Assembly: GCA_000697355.1 (NCBI GenBank)
Contig: JNEN01000850.1
Location: 62,001-126,000, forward strand
Direction of reading: 5' to 3'
DNA from: Syncephalastrum monosporum B8922
Taxonomy: Eukaryota; Mucoromycota; Mucoromycetes; Mucorales; Syncephalastraceae
DNA length: 64,000 nt
Position numbers and translations under genes: made by a program. Shown here one piece after another: positions 1-11,791 of the stretch (the first letter of the stretch is position 1; each line of letters opens with the position of its first letter). The notes under the pieces were generated by a model, which searched no databases, had not been told where the DNA came from, and worked only from the letters and a program-made list of their open reading frames with translations.

Positions 1-343
1 GATTAGATTAATTGTTGGCATAAAAAGAGAAGCGGCGCTTACATCGGACTCATGATGAAATAGGCACCAAAGTACGACACTTGCATGTATGTCGTCTGGG
101 TGGTAGCTGTAAATTGAAAAGATTATTACATATATCAACGCTTTCATTGTTTTGTTTCTTACTCAATCCTAAAGCGGTTTGAAAGTGCTTGTTGAGCGTG
201 TCAAGCAGACCATAACTAAAGCCCCAGAGAAAGAACAGGGTCGTGACCAAGGCACCGGGAATAAAGTAGTTGATGTTTTCGTCTAAATCATTGCTTGGTT
301 TGGGTGGGTGTATAATGCTTCGAAGATTGTCTTTGATTCCCAT
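1..343 (-). CDS. MFS fucose-permease-like transporter, 5' part
   Basis: This is the N-terminal part of a major facilitator superfamily sugar transporter. Exon 1 (343..163) opens at ATG 343 and encodes a cytosolic start, then a first membrane segment containing LFFLWGFSYGLLDTLNKHFQ, the hallmark of FucP/glucose-galactose permeases. A GTAAGA donor follows at 162. Exon 2 (106..43) begins after a TTTACAG acceptor and encodes VSYFGAYFIMSPM, the second transmembrane segment of the same family. A GTAAGC donor follows at 42, so the rest of the gene lies beyond the left edge. Frames join cleanly. The substrate is probably a hexose or deoxyhexose taken up with protons at the plasma membrane; that is inferred from the family. 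An NMDA-type receptor or enzyme role is not suggested by anything seen. Confidence 0.82.
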
Positions 344-2900
344 GATAACCGCTTGAGCTTGTCTGATAAGAAAAAGGAAAAAATGGAAGAAGGGTCGCTT
401 TTATATGAATATCACACGCTTAACGCACACGTCGACATGCATTTTCCCATCTCAGGACGTGCTACACAGACCACATGACGTGTGAGCTTTTTCCAGCTGT
501 ACGATCACCCCGCAAATTACCATTCTCTTAATCGATTTGACTTTTTTGTGTCGTCTCACGAAACCACAGAATCTCGCTTCCCCCGGATTACGTACACGCA
601 CGCGGTATTTTTTATTCTCACCTGTTTTGTCTGCAGACCCTCCTTTGAGCTTCAGTATTCTACAAATCTACAACTCACGCGCAGACCACGTACAAACCGT
701 TCGCCGATTTAAGTATCTCAAGTGACGCGGACCTGTGTCCCTTCCATATTGTTCGCACAGTGTGGGGGAACCGGAAATTTTTTACTTGGTACCGGCTTGG
801 AGCCGTGGGAGCCATAATTGTATGGGAATCACCAGAAGTGGCAAAAATCATAACCTCACAAAATAGCTGTAGATCAACGCATAGACACACCTCTGGTTGA
901 CGTTTCCTATCGCGGTGATCTTTTGAATCTTTCCACTGGTCTGGTTCATCCCGTCCAAGGGGCTTAAACATGGGAAGGAAAATCAGGTATGCGGGATATC
1001 GCGGATTGATCTGGAAGGCTTGCGAGCGATTTGAGCGTCATGTCCTCGAGGATCATGTCCCCAACATCTTAGTCCATCAGGTAAAGACAACTGACGATAT
1101 CAACTGTCAACTTTGCGTCCGGCCCTAAAAATCCCTCCGGTAATTCGAGTAACCAACGTCGGTTTTGATAATGACATATGGCAGGCACACAAGGATCACT
1201 TTAGTGCTGGATAGCTTCGGGTAAAGCCGAAGTAAATGATGCGGTACATTCCCTCTCTACGAAAGAAGATTCCTGTGGACCGCATTCTGGGCTCATTTCT
1301 CAGAATAAAACTTCATGCAAGTCACTGCCCCCTGATCTCACAGGCATAACCCCGGAAATTCAAGGTCTTCGATAGTGATACACAGGCTTGAGCAAATACA
1401 CTGCGTGTTATGTTGAGAGTTATCCGTGGATCTAAACGGGAAAAGAGAGTGAGTGTGGTGCTGCACGTTTTTTGATCCTAGCTGATCGAGGATAATGACC
1501 ATTAAGTGGTGTGCACTTATACGCTATTTGATTAGAACTTCCTTATCATTGTGGGTATCTTGCTGTATACGATCTCAACGACTGTTCGCTGCCCCTCGAG
1601 TTCTCTCTTTTGTATATCATGAACAAATCGGTTTCTAACTCCTCCGTCACAGAGTAACTCTTCTCTTTTTTTCATCAAGTCAAGATGAAGAGCATCCTTT
1701 TTTACTTTCATGTCGGATTTATGCTAACTTCCCTCTCGCTGTCGAGAGTCTATGAGTGCTGAAAAGACGACATAAGCAACTCAGGGGGCGTCCATCGCCT
1801 TTGGTCAAACATCGTCCTGACAGTCACTAGTGACTTTGTCAGCCTTCTCAGCATCTATCGTGACACCACTCCTTCCACAACCCTCAATCACAGGAGCTCG
1901 CGGAGGTTATCAAAATCTTGTGAAGGCCTATTGATCAAATCACCACTTTTTTCATGTATCTTTATGGTAACTTTCATATAATAACCTTGCATCAAATTCT
2001 TAAAAAGATCAAGCGTGAACAATCTATTCTAAAGGGAATATTTGAAATAGAGAGTCCACTTTTCCTTTGCAAACAGAAGTACGTAGCCATTTCAAAGATT
2101 AGCTAGCTGGGCTTATTGAATCAAAAAGTCAATAAAAGGCCAACCTCGGTCAAGTCTCTGGATGTTTTTGTTGCAGAGCGAACATTCCGGGAGAACTAAT
2201 GAACGCTGTGCTATACAACAAGGTGTTCCAGAAGTTAGCCCAGCAGCTTACAGACATTCTCGAGGATCCTACATATACGACCATCTATCAGTTCTCCGCG
2301 ATGACTGCAGAACAGACGGATTCATCGATATCGCAGATGCGTTAACAAGTCTATTGCATTTTTTCTTTTATCTGCAGCCCATTCTAGCATCCTCTGGCAT
2401 GGATATCTGGCAAATGTAAAGGCAACTCTACGTGAGCTACAATAAGACTGGTTGACAATGAACATATGGAACAATTTGTTTTTCTTGAGCGCTATAACAG
2501 AGCAACCACTCCTCAGCTGAACCCAACGTGGCAATATGCTGTTCCGCTGAAAACAGTGAGATACTGTACAGATACGAGACTCTGATAAAGTGTACAATTG
2601 TTTACTTACCCTAATATTCCAATCAAAACGTATAAGAAAGAACATATACATAGGGCTTGTCCATGAAGATAACAGGGTGTACGCGAAGGCGCGCATATGT
2701 GTGACTCCTCAACATTACACACTCTTCTTGGTGAATGTCGGAAATGTCAAGCAAGACGATTGCAACCTGGATCTTCCCCGACTTCAAAAAAGTCAGATAA
2801 GTATGGGCATAATGCATACTGTAGACGAGTGTGATAGATATATTTATACATAAGAGTAGTACAAGTAAGCATGGTTCTGATGGGATGGCAGGTCGACTGT
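344..2900. other. Gene-poor interval
   Basis: There is no convincing gene across about 2.5 kb. Small open frames at 482..725 and 675..971 have no recognisable motif and no start context. The one possible coding island is listed separately at 2177..2345. The sequence is AT-rich and of mixed composition, consistent with promoter sequence for the leftmost transporter plus decayed material. Confidence 0.5.
2177..2345 (+). other. Possible orphan exon or gene relic
   Basis: A TTGTTGCAG acceptor-like site ends at 2176. The following frame, including an ATG at 2199, encodes about 54 residues with ordinary protein composition (for example NAVLYNKVFQKLAQQLTDIL) and stops with TAA at 2343..2345. I find no partner exon upstream or downstream and recognise no family. 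It may be a degraded exon or chance. Confidence 0.2.
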
Positions 2901-3371
2901 CTATTTTTTGTTGAAGGGTGAGGAAGCACCAAGGTAAGTGTTAATGATCGCCGGAGGGGTATTGATAAGTTTGCCACGGATGGTGTCCCGACCCGACTCT
3001 TTATGAGCCGCCCAGCGGTGGCAGCCGCCGAACGCAAAGTAGTAGTCCTCGCCATTGTACTCCACGTGGTGCACATCAATCGGCGTCAACTCGTCTCGGC
3101 GTTCCTCTTCCTCGAGCACCTTTTTCATGTTGTCTACCTTCTCCCGGTCGAGAATCGATGGGATCGGCCGGTTGATCGCACTCATGGGTATATCATATAC
3201 CTGTTTATAAATGCATCATCATTGCTTCATGGGTTACTTTTTCTTTTTCACTAGTTTTTTTTTCTTTTTGCCTTTTTCATGACGTACCTCCTCCACCGCG
3301 TTCCCGTGGATGGAATAGTTATCAATTGCACCCGCATCGTTACTGGTGTTGCTGGTGTTTTCTTTGCTCAT
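2901..3371 (-). CDS. SRX1: Sulfiredoxin
   Basis: This ATP-dependent reductase repairs hyperoxidised (sulfinic) 2-Cys peroxiredoxins in the cytosol. It has two exons, 3371..3288 and 3200..2901, joined at GTACGT...AACAG, giving 127 residues. The 28-residue first exon is disordered. The second opens VYDIPMSAINRPIPSILDREK, the usual start of the fold. It then carries FAFGGCHRWAAH with the catalytic Cys at residue 88 in the F-G-G-C-H-R motif. Length matches fungal Srx. An internal ATG at 3185 would drop the conserved VYDIP, so the two-exon start is preferred. The gene is divergent from the small fascin-like gene, with 234 bp between ATGs and a TATA element on its side. Confidence 0.95.
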
Positions 3372-3440
3372 TCTACGTAAATATCGAAGGGATCTTGATA
3401 GCATGCAGTAGAAAAAATCACACTCATGCCGCCCTGATAT

Positions 3441-3449
3441 TTATATAAA
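3441..3449 (-). promoter_or_regulatory. TATA box of the sulfiredoxin gene
   Basis: Read on the minus strand, CTTTATATAA lies about 70 nt upstream of the SRX1 ATG at 3371. This is a good position and sequence for a TATA element in a stress-induced gene. Confidence 0.5.
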
Positions 3450-3605
3450 GCGCGGGATTGTAAATCTTTGTCAGCGAGGCGTCTAGCCAATAGGATTATC
3501 TGGGAGGGGGTTTTGACACAGTAAGCAAATTGAAAATCAGGTGTGAAGTCATCCTGATGGCAGTGGGTATTCTTTTGTTATGCTTGATAAAGTAAAAAGG
3601 AAAAG

Positions 3606-4217
3606 ATGGCAGAACAAAGCCAGGTGATTTCTCTTGTTTTTTACTTTCTTATTTTTCTTCTTACAGTACGCGATGCCGTTCAAAGGTAAACAGGCGATTT
3701 TTTTTTTGCCTCCGGGAAGGATGGAAGAATATTGCTGTCATGCTCATAATCATTCTTTGATTTATTCATAGTTGCTACGCACGGTGGCCGTTTCCTGAAT
3801 GTCAACAAAGATTTTCAATTACACGAGGACACCAACTATGATATGTCGCGCACGCCCAGCGACCTGGAAGCTGAAGGTACGACGTTTTCAACCGACGAAG
3901 AAGGCCGTTTGACGGATGCCGATGGCAAGAAGCATGTCGTATTTAATACGCACCGGGACGGTCTGATGCTGAATAGGATGAGCGTAGAAAATGAGGTCCG
4001 TATTCGTGAGAGAAACCCCGTGGATGGGAGCGAGCGAGGGGGACACAGACAAAGACAGGGAGCGTCGATCATTCTTAATCTTGCTAAATTTTATTTCTCA
4101 AAACAGTGGTCGCTGCAGGCGGTTGATAACAAAAAGTATCTGTATGCCGGGATGGAAGGTTTGAGTTTAGAGGATGAGCCTGGCGCGATGGGTGTTTTCA
4201 CGCTCGTGCAGCAATAA
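3606..4217 (+). CDS. Small fascin-like beta-trefoil protein (hypothetical)
   Basis: The best model has exons 3606..3623, 3667..3685, 3772..3995 and 4107..4217, giving about 123 residues. The phases of the first three exons agree (FK|V across 3685/3772). The protein starts MAEQSQYAMPFKVATHGGRF and contains two segments, VATHGGRFLNVN and LQAVDNKKYLYAGMEG, that resemble fascin/beta-trefoil strands in which a K/R-Y/F-L pattern recurs. The proposed last intron (3996..4106) has an unusual GTCCGT donor, is exactly 111 nt, and has no stop in frame. Retention would therefore give a 160-residue isoform. Function is unknown. The fold is inferred from motif rhythm only. No signal peptide is seen, so a cytosolic location is likely. 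Confidence 0.6.
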
Positions 4218-4302
4218 TATCATATCGCGGAGCACATAGCAAATTTTCCGGTATCGTTTGTGGAATGAGCGCAGGGTTGTAATTCAAATAGAGCCATTCT
4301 CA

Positions 4303-4310
4303 TATAAAAA
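4303..4310 (+). promoter_or_regulatory. TATA box upstream of the GPI-protein gene
   Basis: TATAAAAA sits about 62 nt upstream of the ATG at 4372, in the short gap between the fascin-like gene and the GPI-anchored protein gene. Confidence 0.5.
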
Positions 4311-4371
4311 TGCTTGACGCGCTACCCGCCTTGTGGAAAGCCTCTCTTCTCTTATTTCAAAGTATCACACG

Positions 4372-5372
4372 ATGCATACGACCAAGCTTTCCATCATTGC
4401 GCTGGCACTTGCCTTGAATTTGGGTGAGGAACTTCACCGGGGAAAAATGGGACATTATCTTTATTGACCATTGTATGTGCATCGTTAGCCGCCGCGGCCG
4501 ACGCACAGCAGCCGCAGCCGGGCCAGCAAGATATGCAGCCCGCCGAGCCCCAGACCGCGGCTGTAAACCAGGCTCCCGCGCCCGCCCTCAACAACGGCGG
4601 CATTGATACGGTTGGCGGTGAAAAGATGGCTGATGCGGAGAAGGAAGAGGGTGAGGCGGAGGAGGACAAGGCCGGGCAAAAGAAGAAGGCCGCGCCCAGT
4701 GCTGCTGCTGCTGCAGATGTGGATGCGGACGAGGAAGCTGAGCCTATGGAAACGCCCGCGGTGAAGGAGCAGGATGAGAAGGCTGAGGAGGATGCGGAGG
4801 AAGAGGACGTGACGACGACCGTGATCGTGGCCGAGACCGCCACTATGGAGCGCGAGAACCCGGCCGAGACTGGCGAGGTCGAGGAGGGTGAGGAAATGGA
4901 GGAAGAGAAGCCCTATGATGAGGATATGGAAGATAGCAAGCCGATGAAGAACAAGGCTGCAGACGAGGAGGCCGAGGAGGCCGAGGAGGGCATGGAGGGC
5001 ATGGAGGGCATGGAGGAGAAGGAGAAAATCGCGATGGGCGGCGAAGACAAGGAAGACACCAACATGTTCAACGGAATGCCGTCGGCTGGTCGTGTCGCGG
5101 CCGCACCTACCCATAGCGCCTCCTCGCCGCCGGCTGGCACGGCTGCGGTCCGCTCCGCGGTACAGCCTTCGGGCAGCGCATCGGCATCGGGTGCCTCGTT
5201 CGCCATGTCGTCAGCAAGCAACAAACAGAAGCAGGCTACGTCGAGCGCGGCTTCGAGCAAGACCTCTTCGGCGGCGTCTACTTCTACGAACACATCCGCT
5301 GCCAACATGATGCACGTCAGCCTGGGTGTGTGCGTAGCATCCGTCCTGTTTGCAGCTGTCACTCTCTTTTAG
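4372..5372 (+). CDS. Acidic, Ala/Ser-rich GPI-anchored secreted protein
   Basis: Exons 4372..4423 and 4489..5372 give 311 residues. The intron uses a GTGAGG donor and a GTTAG acceptor. Exon 1 supplies the signal peptide (MHTTKLSIIALALALNL), which runs into an Ala-rich cleavage region ahead of QQPQPGQQ. The body is extremely acidic (Glu/Asp/Ala runs, and a GMEGMEGMEE repeat near 4988). A Ser/Thr/Ala-rich stalk follows, then a C-terminal hydrophobic tail (VSLGVCVASVLFAAVTLF) typical of a GPI attachment signal. It is probably a cell-wall or plasma-membrane surface protein. No enzyme domain is seen. Without exon 1 the protein would lose its signal peptide, which supports the spliced start. The long minus-strand frame across it is a codon-bias shadow. 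Confidence 0.75.
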
Positions 5373-5465
5373 ATAGTGAAATAATCTTCTATATATATAT
5401 GTATTGTATATATATATATATATCTCATGTCCTCTGTTCTATCCACAAAATAGTAATAACTTTTT

Positions 5466-6381
5466 CTATATCGCACTCACACGTCGGTAATCCTTGAGCA
5501 TCTCAAAGACTGTCATGCTGATGGCGGTGGTGGGGATACCCCACGCGATTCTGGCCAGCAGACCGCGGGAGAAAAAGGCACGCGGGCCTTCCTGGACCCA
5601 CATCTGGCGCGCAATGTCCACAGGCCCGGTGCGGAAGGCTGCGCCTTGGTCGCCGGCAGCCACCTGCCAGCGCGTCTTGATGATATCCAGTGGGGTCGAA
5701 ATGGTGATGCCGATAGCGCTTGCGACGGCCGAGCAGGCCATGTAGGCACCAAACGTCAGTTGGCTCGCGTCATTGTCGGGCAAGCTGCCAAAGACTTGGA
5801 GCTTGAGTTGCTCATACACGGCAAAGTAGACCATGGTGTGCGGCACAAACACGGCGAGGCCCATCCAGTAACCCCGGAAGAACCCGCGGAGGCCCTCGTC
5901 GCGCCAAATGGTCTTTGCCAGGCTGCGCCCGCTCTCGCCCTGCGCGGTCTGGAGGCGATTCTTCATGACTTCCATGGGCGTAAAAAGCGTGCCGGCGGCC
6001 ACCTCGGCCACGCAGCCAGACACCAAGTGGTTGAGGATCGATCCGCGGCCGACCGCGTGTCCGGCCAAGAAGGTTTTGGTCGACTCGTAGCACGATAGAT
6101 AGACAGACAGGGCGGGTACCGAGAACAGCAGGGTCACGGGTAAACCGCGGTAGAGCGACTTGAGCAGCGACCCTGTCGCGGCCGGTGCCAGGAGCGGGGT
6201 CCACGTCGTCTCCCGTGTGCGTTCCACCTGCAGCCGTGTCTTGATCGTATCGACTGGGCAGACATGAGTCTCATGGCAGAACAGACAGGCGAGTGTGCAC
6301 CAACTTACTGGGATGAGTACACACACGTGCAACAAGAGCAGCTACACTGGACGCAAAGAGATAGTAGCCATCGATGGGCAT
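5466..6381 (-). CDS. Mitochondrial carrier family protein
   Basis: Exons 6381..6309 and 6253..5466 give 286 residues, the normal carrier length. Splicing (GTAAGT...CCCAG) joins THP to IDTIK and so rebuilds the first signature PIDTIKTRLQ. The second and third signatures are PMEVMKNRLQ and PLDIIKTRWQ. Each is followed by a G-F-F-R-G-type motif (LRGFFRGYWMG, PRAFFSRGLLAR). It is an inner-membrane transporter with six helices. The short N terminus (MPIDGYYLFASSVAALVARV) and PIDTIKTRLQ resemble S-adenosylmethionine-type (Pet8) or Mme1-like carriers, but I cannot assign a substrate. An in-frame ATG farther upstream at 6468 would add 29 residues. The shorter start fits the family better. Confidence 0.88.
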
Positions 6382-6669
6382 GTCACCACAAAATAGGTCC
6401 GTTCGAACGTCCAAACGTGCAACGGAACCTGATAAAACGAAATAGGATCGAGATGCTGCACTCCGCACTATTATTTTTATTTTTTTTGTATTTTTTTTAT
6501 CTGTTCGATCTGACAGATGCTTATTTCATCACTTGCACCCTACGTACAGTAAGTAAGGGAGCGAGCAGTACACCTGGTTCAGAAATCAAGTACATGCTGT
6601 TTTATTGAGTGTAGGTGTGGAATGGCTTAGAAATTACTCATCATGCTACTTTTTTTCCCCTTTATTGTA

Positions 6670-9636
6670 TTATTCTTTGTTGCTTTTCTTGCTGTTCTTT
6701 TCATTCATGCGCTGCTGATGCTGCTGATGCTGGGCCTCTCGCCGACTCCGCTTCTCCTGCTCCTCCTTTTCATACTCGTACAGCTCCACGAGTTCCTCCT
6801 TGGCCGAGTTGGCGTCCTTCTTGCGGCCGCGGATCGTGATCGAGTCGCTCGATGGGGAGGGCTCGGGCGAAGCGCCGCCGTTTTCTGTGGAGGAAGAAGA
6901 GCAGGTGGAAGATTTGGGGAATTTGATATAGACATTGTACTTGTCCTCGAGCTTGCGGACATAGCGTCCGTTAGGACCAATGAGGTATCGGTGGAACGCG
7001 CGCGGCACGTGGATCGTCACTGTCACTTGGTCGGCGAGGGTGGCCACCAGGGCCGAGATGCGGTCTTGGGCAGCCTGGACGTTGGCCTTGATGCCCTGAA
7101 TCACGACCTTCACCTGCTGGTTCTTGGATTTCTTTGTCGCTTTGAAGCCGTCCTCGCTCGGTGCAGACGGGTCCGAGATGTCCACCTTGACTCCCAGCTC
7201 CTCCTTGAGTTTGTTGATGTTGGCGCCGGCCTTGCCAATCACATGGGCCGAGTACGCGGACGGGATCATGAACTCAATCGAGTAGGACTCGACATAATCG
7301 CCTTCTTTGATGGCCGCCACCAGGCCCTGGATCGCATGCACCGCCTTGGCGACTTCGTCGTTCGGGCCACGCACGTTGATCTCCTCTCCGTTAAAGCGAA
7401 CGGCCACGGCCGTCTCGGACCCAACGAGGGCGTTCAGGGTTGTGTTGTTGGGACCAGTGATCTGAGCGTGGTACGTCGACGCGCACGGGATCGTCTTGCT
7501 CACAAAATCGCTCGACTCGGCTGCGAGCTTTTCAACATCGGCCGCCGCACCGGCCAGGGCCTCCTTGGCCGCCGCAAGCTTGTCGTCGGCCGTGGCGTCC
7601 TTCGGGTCGTACACAATCGCAACGGTCGCGATCTCGCCGTCCTCCTTCTCGTCGGGGAAGAAGATCTCGACGTGGTGGCGCGCCTTGATGCGCTGGAGCG
7701 CCTTGGCATGGCGGATGGCGAGGTGGCGGTGGAGGTAAGCCTCGACGTGGGCAAAGCCCACCAGCTCAGGTACCAGACCCAGGCAGGCCTCATAGGCCTG
7801 CTTGTATCCCTCGGTCATGTCCTTCTCGTCACGGCTCACAAACTCGACGCACACCGACGTGGCGGTCGGCACGAGCTCGGGCACGATGATCTGGACGCCG
7901 TGCTCGGACTCGATCGAGGCGAAGCGGCCCTTGCTGACGAGGTATTTGAGCATGGCGCGCGCGTGCTGGACCGGGTCAGCGACAGAGCGGTGTACATCGG
8001 TCAACTCGAGCACGTTGACGTAGACCGCGCGGGCCTTCTCCATGGCGAGCTGCAGACCTTGGATCAGACTGCCGTCAGGGCCGCGCACCGTGATGTTCTC
8101 GGTCTTATCGTCCTCCTCAGGCAGTTCAATCGTGCAGCCTAACAACATAAAACATTGCGCGGGTCATGACAAGACCACAGGGTGGATTAAACGACTTATA
8201 CAAGAGGATGAATGCTTCTATGTACCTGATCCCTCAAAGATCTCGCGGAGGGTGGCGCCGTCCTTGCCGAGGAGATACTTGTGCTGGCGCTTGGGCACAC
8301 CAAAGGCAAGGGTTTTATACGACTTCTTGAGTTCTTCGTAGCGCTCGATCAGGGCGGATTTAGCGACCTCGATCTTTTCCTTATCGCCGACGAGGGTGAT
8401 GGGGCCGGACGCTTCGGGGCCGACCAGGGGGGGCATCTGGACCTTGACGCCGGTCTGCTGCTCGATGGCCTGCAGGGTCTGTCGCTTGGGGCCACCGACG
8501 AGGATGTAGTAACGGTGGTCAATGTCGGCGACCTTGACCGTCAATTTAGCAGCCTAACCGAACCTGAAATCAGAACCTGAACTCTCCTCCTCATGGGCAG
8601 TGTGTGTGTATGTATGTGTGTGTGTCTTTTGGGTTACCTTTTCAGCCACAATCTTGTCGATATCGGCCTTGGCGATGGCGATACCGGCGGCATCACCGAC
8701 GAGGGTGACCGCGACCGGTTCGTCTTCCTGGCCCTCCTTGTACTCCTCCTCGCCCGCCGAGCGCGGGGGGAAGTTGACGCGCACATTGGACTTGGCCTCA
8801 ATCTGCTTCAGGGTCTTGCCCTGCGTGCCGATAATGAAGCGGCGGGTCGACGCAGGCACCGTGATCTCGACGGTACGCTAAACACAGCACGGTCAAGACG
8901 TCAGTACGGACGACGGGCCACACTCCCTCGATTGTTTTGGGATGCTTACCTTGACGACCAGGCCGGCGAGCAGCTCGCGCTTGGCACGGGCAACGTCAGC
9001 AGACGCGCCCTGAATGAGGAAGGTGGTGGTGCCGGAGCGGTTGGTGGAGGCGATAATGTTGGTGCTTGTCTTTTGCATGACCTGCTGAATCACGTCGGCG
9101 TTGCCCTTGAAGCCCATGGGCTTGTTGGGCTGGTTGGCAATCTGCTGATTGGCCGGGAGTTCGAGGACATCGGTGACGGACGGGCCGGCCGAGGCAGGCT
9201 GCTTGCGTGGCTGGTGCGGGCTGTGGCGTCCGGAGACAGGCGCAGGCGCGTTGGCCTTGACCTTGGCCGCGGATGAAGCCGACCAGGCGGACAGGGCGGG
9301 CGGGCGCGGGGCATTGCCGGCACTGGACAGCGAAGGGAAGGCCGACTCGGATGACAGATCGAGCTTCTCCTTGCGCTTCTTCTCTTTGGCGGGCTGCGCA
9401 GGGGCCGGGCTGACCGGCATCGGGCCATCCCCGGCAATGATGGGCTCGGCAAAGGCGGCATTGTCAATGACGACGGGATCTTCGGGGCTGGGAACGGTGG
9501 GCTCGTCGACAGCAGGGATGTCCAGGCCGTTGGTGCTCGTGGCGGTGCTGTTCTGGGAGTGGCTGCTGGCCAGGGCGTGGAGGCGAGCCAGCTGCGCAGA
9601 GGGCGTCAGGGCAGGCTGAGAGTCCGTCGGATCCAT
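6670..9636 (-). CDS. SCP160: Multi-KH-domain RNA-binding protein, vigilin/Scp160-like
   Basis: Exons 9636..8950, 8877..8638, 8553..8226 and 8138..6670 give 907 residues with consistent phases. The N-terminal ~150 residues are disordered and Ser/Pro/Ala-rich, with a basic EKKRKEK patch. Tandem KH domains follow. GXXG loops visible in order include IGTQGK, VGGPKR, LGKDGA, a degenerate TGPNNT, IGKAGA and IGPNGR, with further divergent KH copies between them. The C terminus is Glu/Lys/Gln-rich. Vigilin and Scp160 bind mRNA on ER-bound polysomes. Compared with yeast Scp160 (about 1,200 residues) this protein is shorter and has fewer intact loops. Its head-to-head neighbour is ALG10, 485 bp away. 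A 499-residue plus-strand frame across the large exon is an artefact. Confidence 0.88.
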
Positions 9637-10121
9637 CTTTTTGAACGAAGGGACAGAAAAAAAAGAAAAGAGGAAGCCCGGGAATACATGAACGGAGCCA
9701 AAATCTATAATGGCCCAGCGGGAGCCAACGCGCGCGACCCATCCCCCATCCCATCCCTCGCGCGCGACTCGTTGATGTGGGCCAATAATATATACTCTAA
9801 CCTTATTTTTGACTTTTTTGGTCCGTATTCGAAAGCAAGAGCGCCCGCTTCCTTTTCTATTCCCTCACTTGCTGCTGCTGCTGCTCAACCCGTCCCAAAA
9901 AAAAAGAAGGACCCTGTCTAGTGGGCTTGCTAGACTACCGACTGTTTTTGTTGCTCGTGTTTTGTGGGGGAATGCCAAATTCCAAATTGGCTTGGCACGG
10001 CAAACACACAAAAAAAAAAAAAAAGACAAAGACTCTGTCCAATCAGGACGCGTGGCGTATCGTCTACCTCCAACATTGAAGAGCCGCTTGGAGATCATGT
10101 CAAAGTGAAAGCTTCTCTTAT

Positions 10122-11791
10122 ATGAGCTTCGCCGTCTACCTGGCCTTCTTGGCTGCTACGGCTGCCATCTTCCAGCGCCATGTGCCTCTCCCGTACATGG
10201 TAAGCAATGCCCATGTATGTAACAGACGGGCCTCATTCACTTACCACGTCATTGCCAGGATGAGATCTTCCATGTCCCTCAGGCACAGCACTACTGCCAA
10301 AACCGCTTTGACGTCTGGGACCCCATGATAACCACCCCACCCGGCTTGTAAATGTATAGACCCGTCTGGATCGATCGCTTTGCTCACTCAGAATAGGTAT
10401 CTGGCCAGTCGCATCCTGTCCGCCCTCCCGTGGTGGACGTGCAGCACCCTCGCCTTGCGCGCGACCAATCTCGTATTCGCTTCCGCAATTTATGCCGTTC
10501 TTGCCCAGCTTATCAAGGTCCACCCCCCTGCCGCATCTGCCTCCGCGCGCCGCCTCTATACGCTTGCCCTCGCCTGCTTTCCCGTCCTGTCCTTCTTCTA
10601 CTTCTTGTACTACACAGACCCCGGATCCACCTTGTTTGTTCTCGCCACCTACCTGCGCGTGAAGCAGCGCCGCTATTTCTCGGCCGGTCTCGTAAGTCCA
10701 GACCGCCTGGACCCCAAAGCATGTGCTCATCGTGTACCTTAGTGTGGCATCGTCTCCCTCTTGTTTCGGCAGACCAACGTCATCTGGGTGGTCGTCTGTG
10801 CCGCACTGGCCGCCATGGATATCCTCCAGGCCCGTGGCAAGCTGCGACCCGCTCTTTACAAGGATGTCACCACGCCCTGTAAGTTTGCCTTTGCACGACA
10901 ATGCGTATGTTTATCTTATCATCATCGTCTTAGCCCAAGCCATCAAAGCCGTGCTCGATTTCATTGTTGCTGCGCTCAAAGACCTGCCCGCCTTGTGCTG
11001 GCGACTGCCTGTTTTCGTGGGTGCCGTGCTCGGGTTTGCCGTCTTTCTGATCTGGAATCAGGGCATTGTACTCGGCGACAAGTCGAACCACGTGGCCGGC
11101 CTTCATTTCCCGCAGCTCATGTATCTCTCGTCGTTTATCTCATTCTTTGCTGCCCCGTGGATCTTGGAGCTCCCTCTCGAGTATCCTTCGGTCAAATGGT
11201 AATCAAATAAGAAGCATGAAGCGCTGCAATCAGCGCATAATGAAGGGAGACTCACGCTTGAAGGACATAAGGATGACTGTAGCGGCCGTTGCCATGGCCT
11301 ATTTCGCCTGGAACCACACGTATGAGCACCCGTTTCTGCTAAGCGACAATCGGCACTACACCTTTTATGTATGGCGCAAACTCTACAGACTGCATGCATC
11401 CGCACGTTACCTCCTCATCCCCGCTTATTGTGTCAGTGGCTGGCTCAACAGTTGTGCCTTGTCAAGTATGGGCTTCATATTTTCTGCAAGGATGAAAAGA
11501 TACTCATTTGTATTGCTTGTATTAGGACGCAACGTTCCCTTCCTCCTTGTGCTCGGCTTCTGCACAGCGGCTGTGCTGACGCTGGTGCCATCACCCTTGC
11601 TTGAGTTCCGCTACTTCATTATTCCTTTCTTGTTTTACTGTATCCAGCTCGGCCCTCCAGCCGATTCTCGCCGCACCCTCCTTGTCCTTGCCATGTATTT
11701 GTCCATCCATCTCATTACTGTCTACTTGTTCATATATCGGCCGTTTGAATGGCCGAGTGAGCCTGACGTGAAGCAGCGCTTCATGTGGTAG
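10122..11791 (+). CDS. ALG10: Dol-P-Glc:Glc2Man9GlcNAc2-PP-Dol alpha-1,2-glucosyltransferase
   Basis: This ER-membrane enzyme adds the terminal glucose to the lipid-linked oligosaccharide before N-glycan transfer. Exons are 10122..10199, 10259..10347, 10397..10691, 10743..10878, 10934..11198, 11272..11465 and 11526..11791, giving 440 residues. The splice phases all close. Family marks are [14 protein letters not shown] near the N terminus, followed by [13 protein letters not shown]; then [64 protein letters not shown], and a C-terminal QRFMW. About ten membrane helices are evident. Two introns need care. The fifth ends at a weak ATAAG acceptor, which restores W-M-T-V. The sixth is 60 nt and open in frame. 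Confidence 0.95.

Noticed and set aside
675..971. 98-residue minus-strand ORF near the left end
   Set aside because: It has no recognisable motif or splice context and an overlapping plus-strand frame is equally open.
4485..5114. Leu/His-rich 209-codon minus-strand frame
   Set aside because: It is the antisense shadow of the Glu/Ala-rich GPI-protein exon.
6643..8142. Plus-strand open frame of 499 codons
   Set aside because: It lies antisense to the largest KH exon, has leucine/arginine/histidine-biased shadow composition and no domain.
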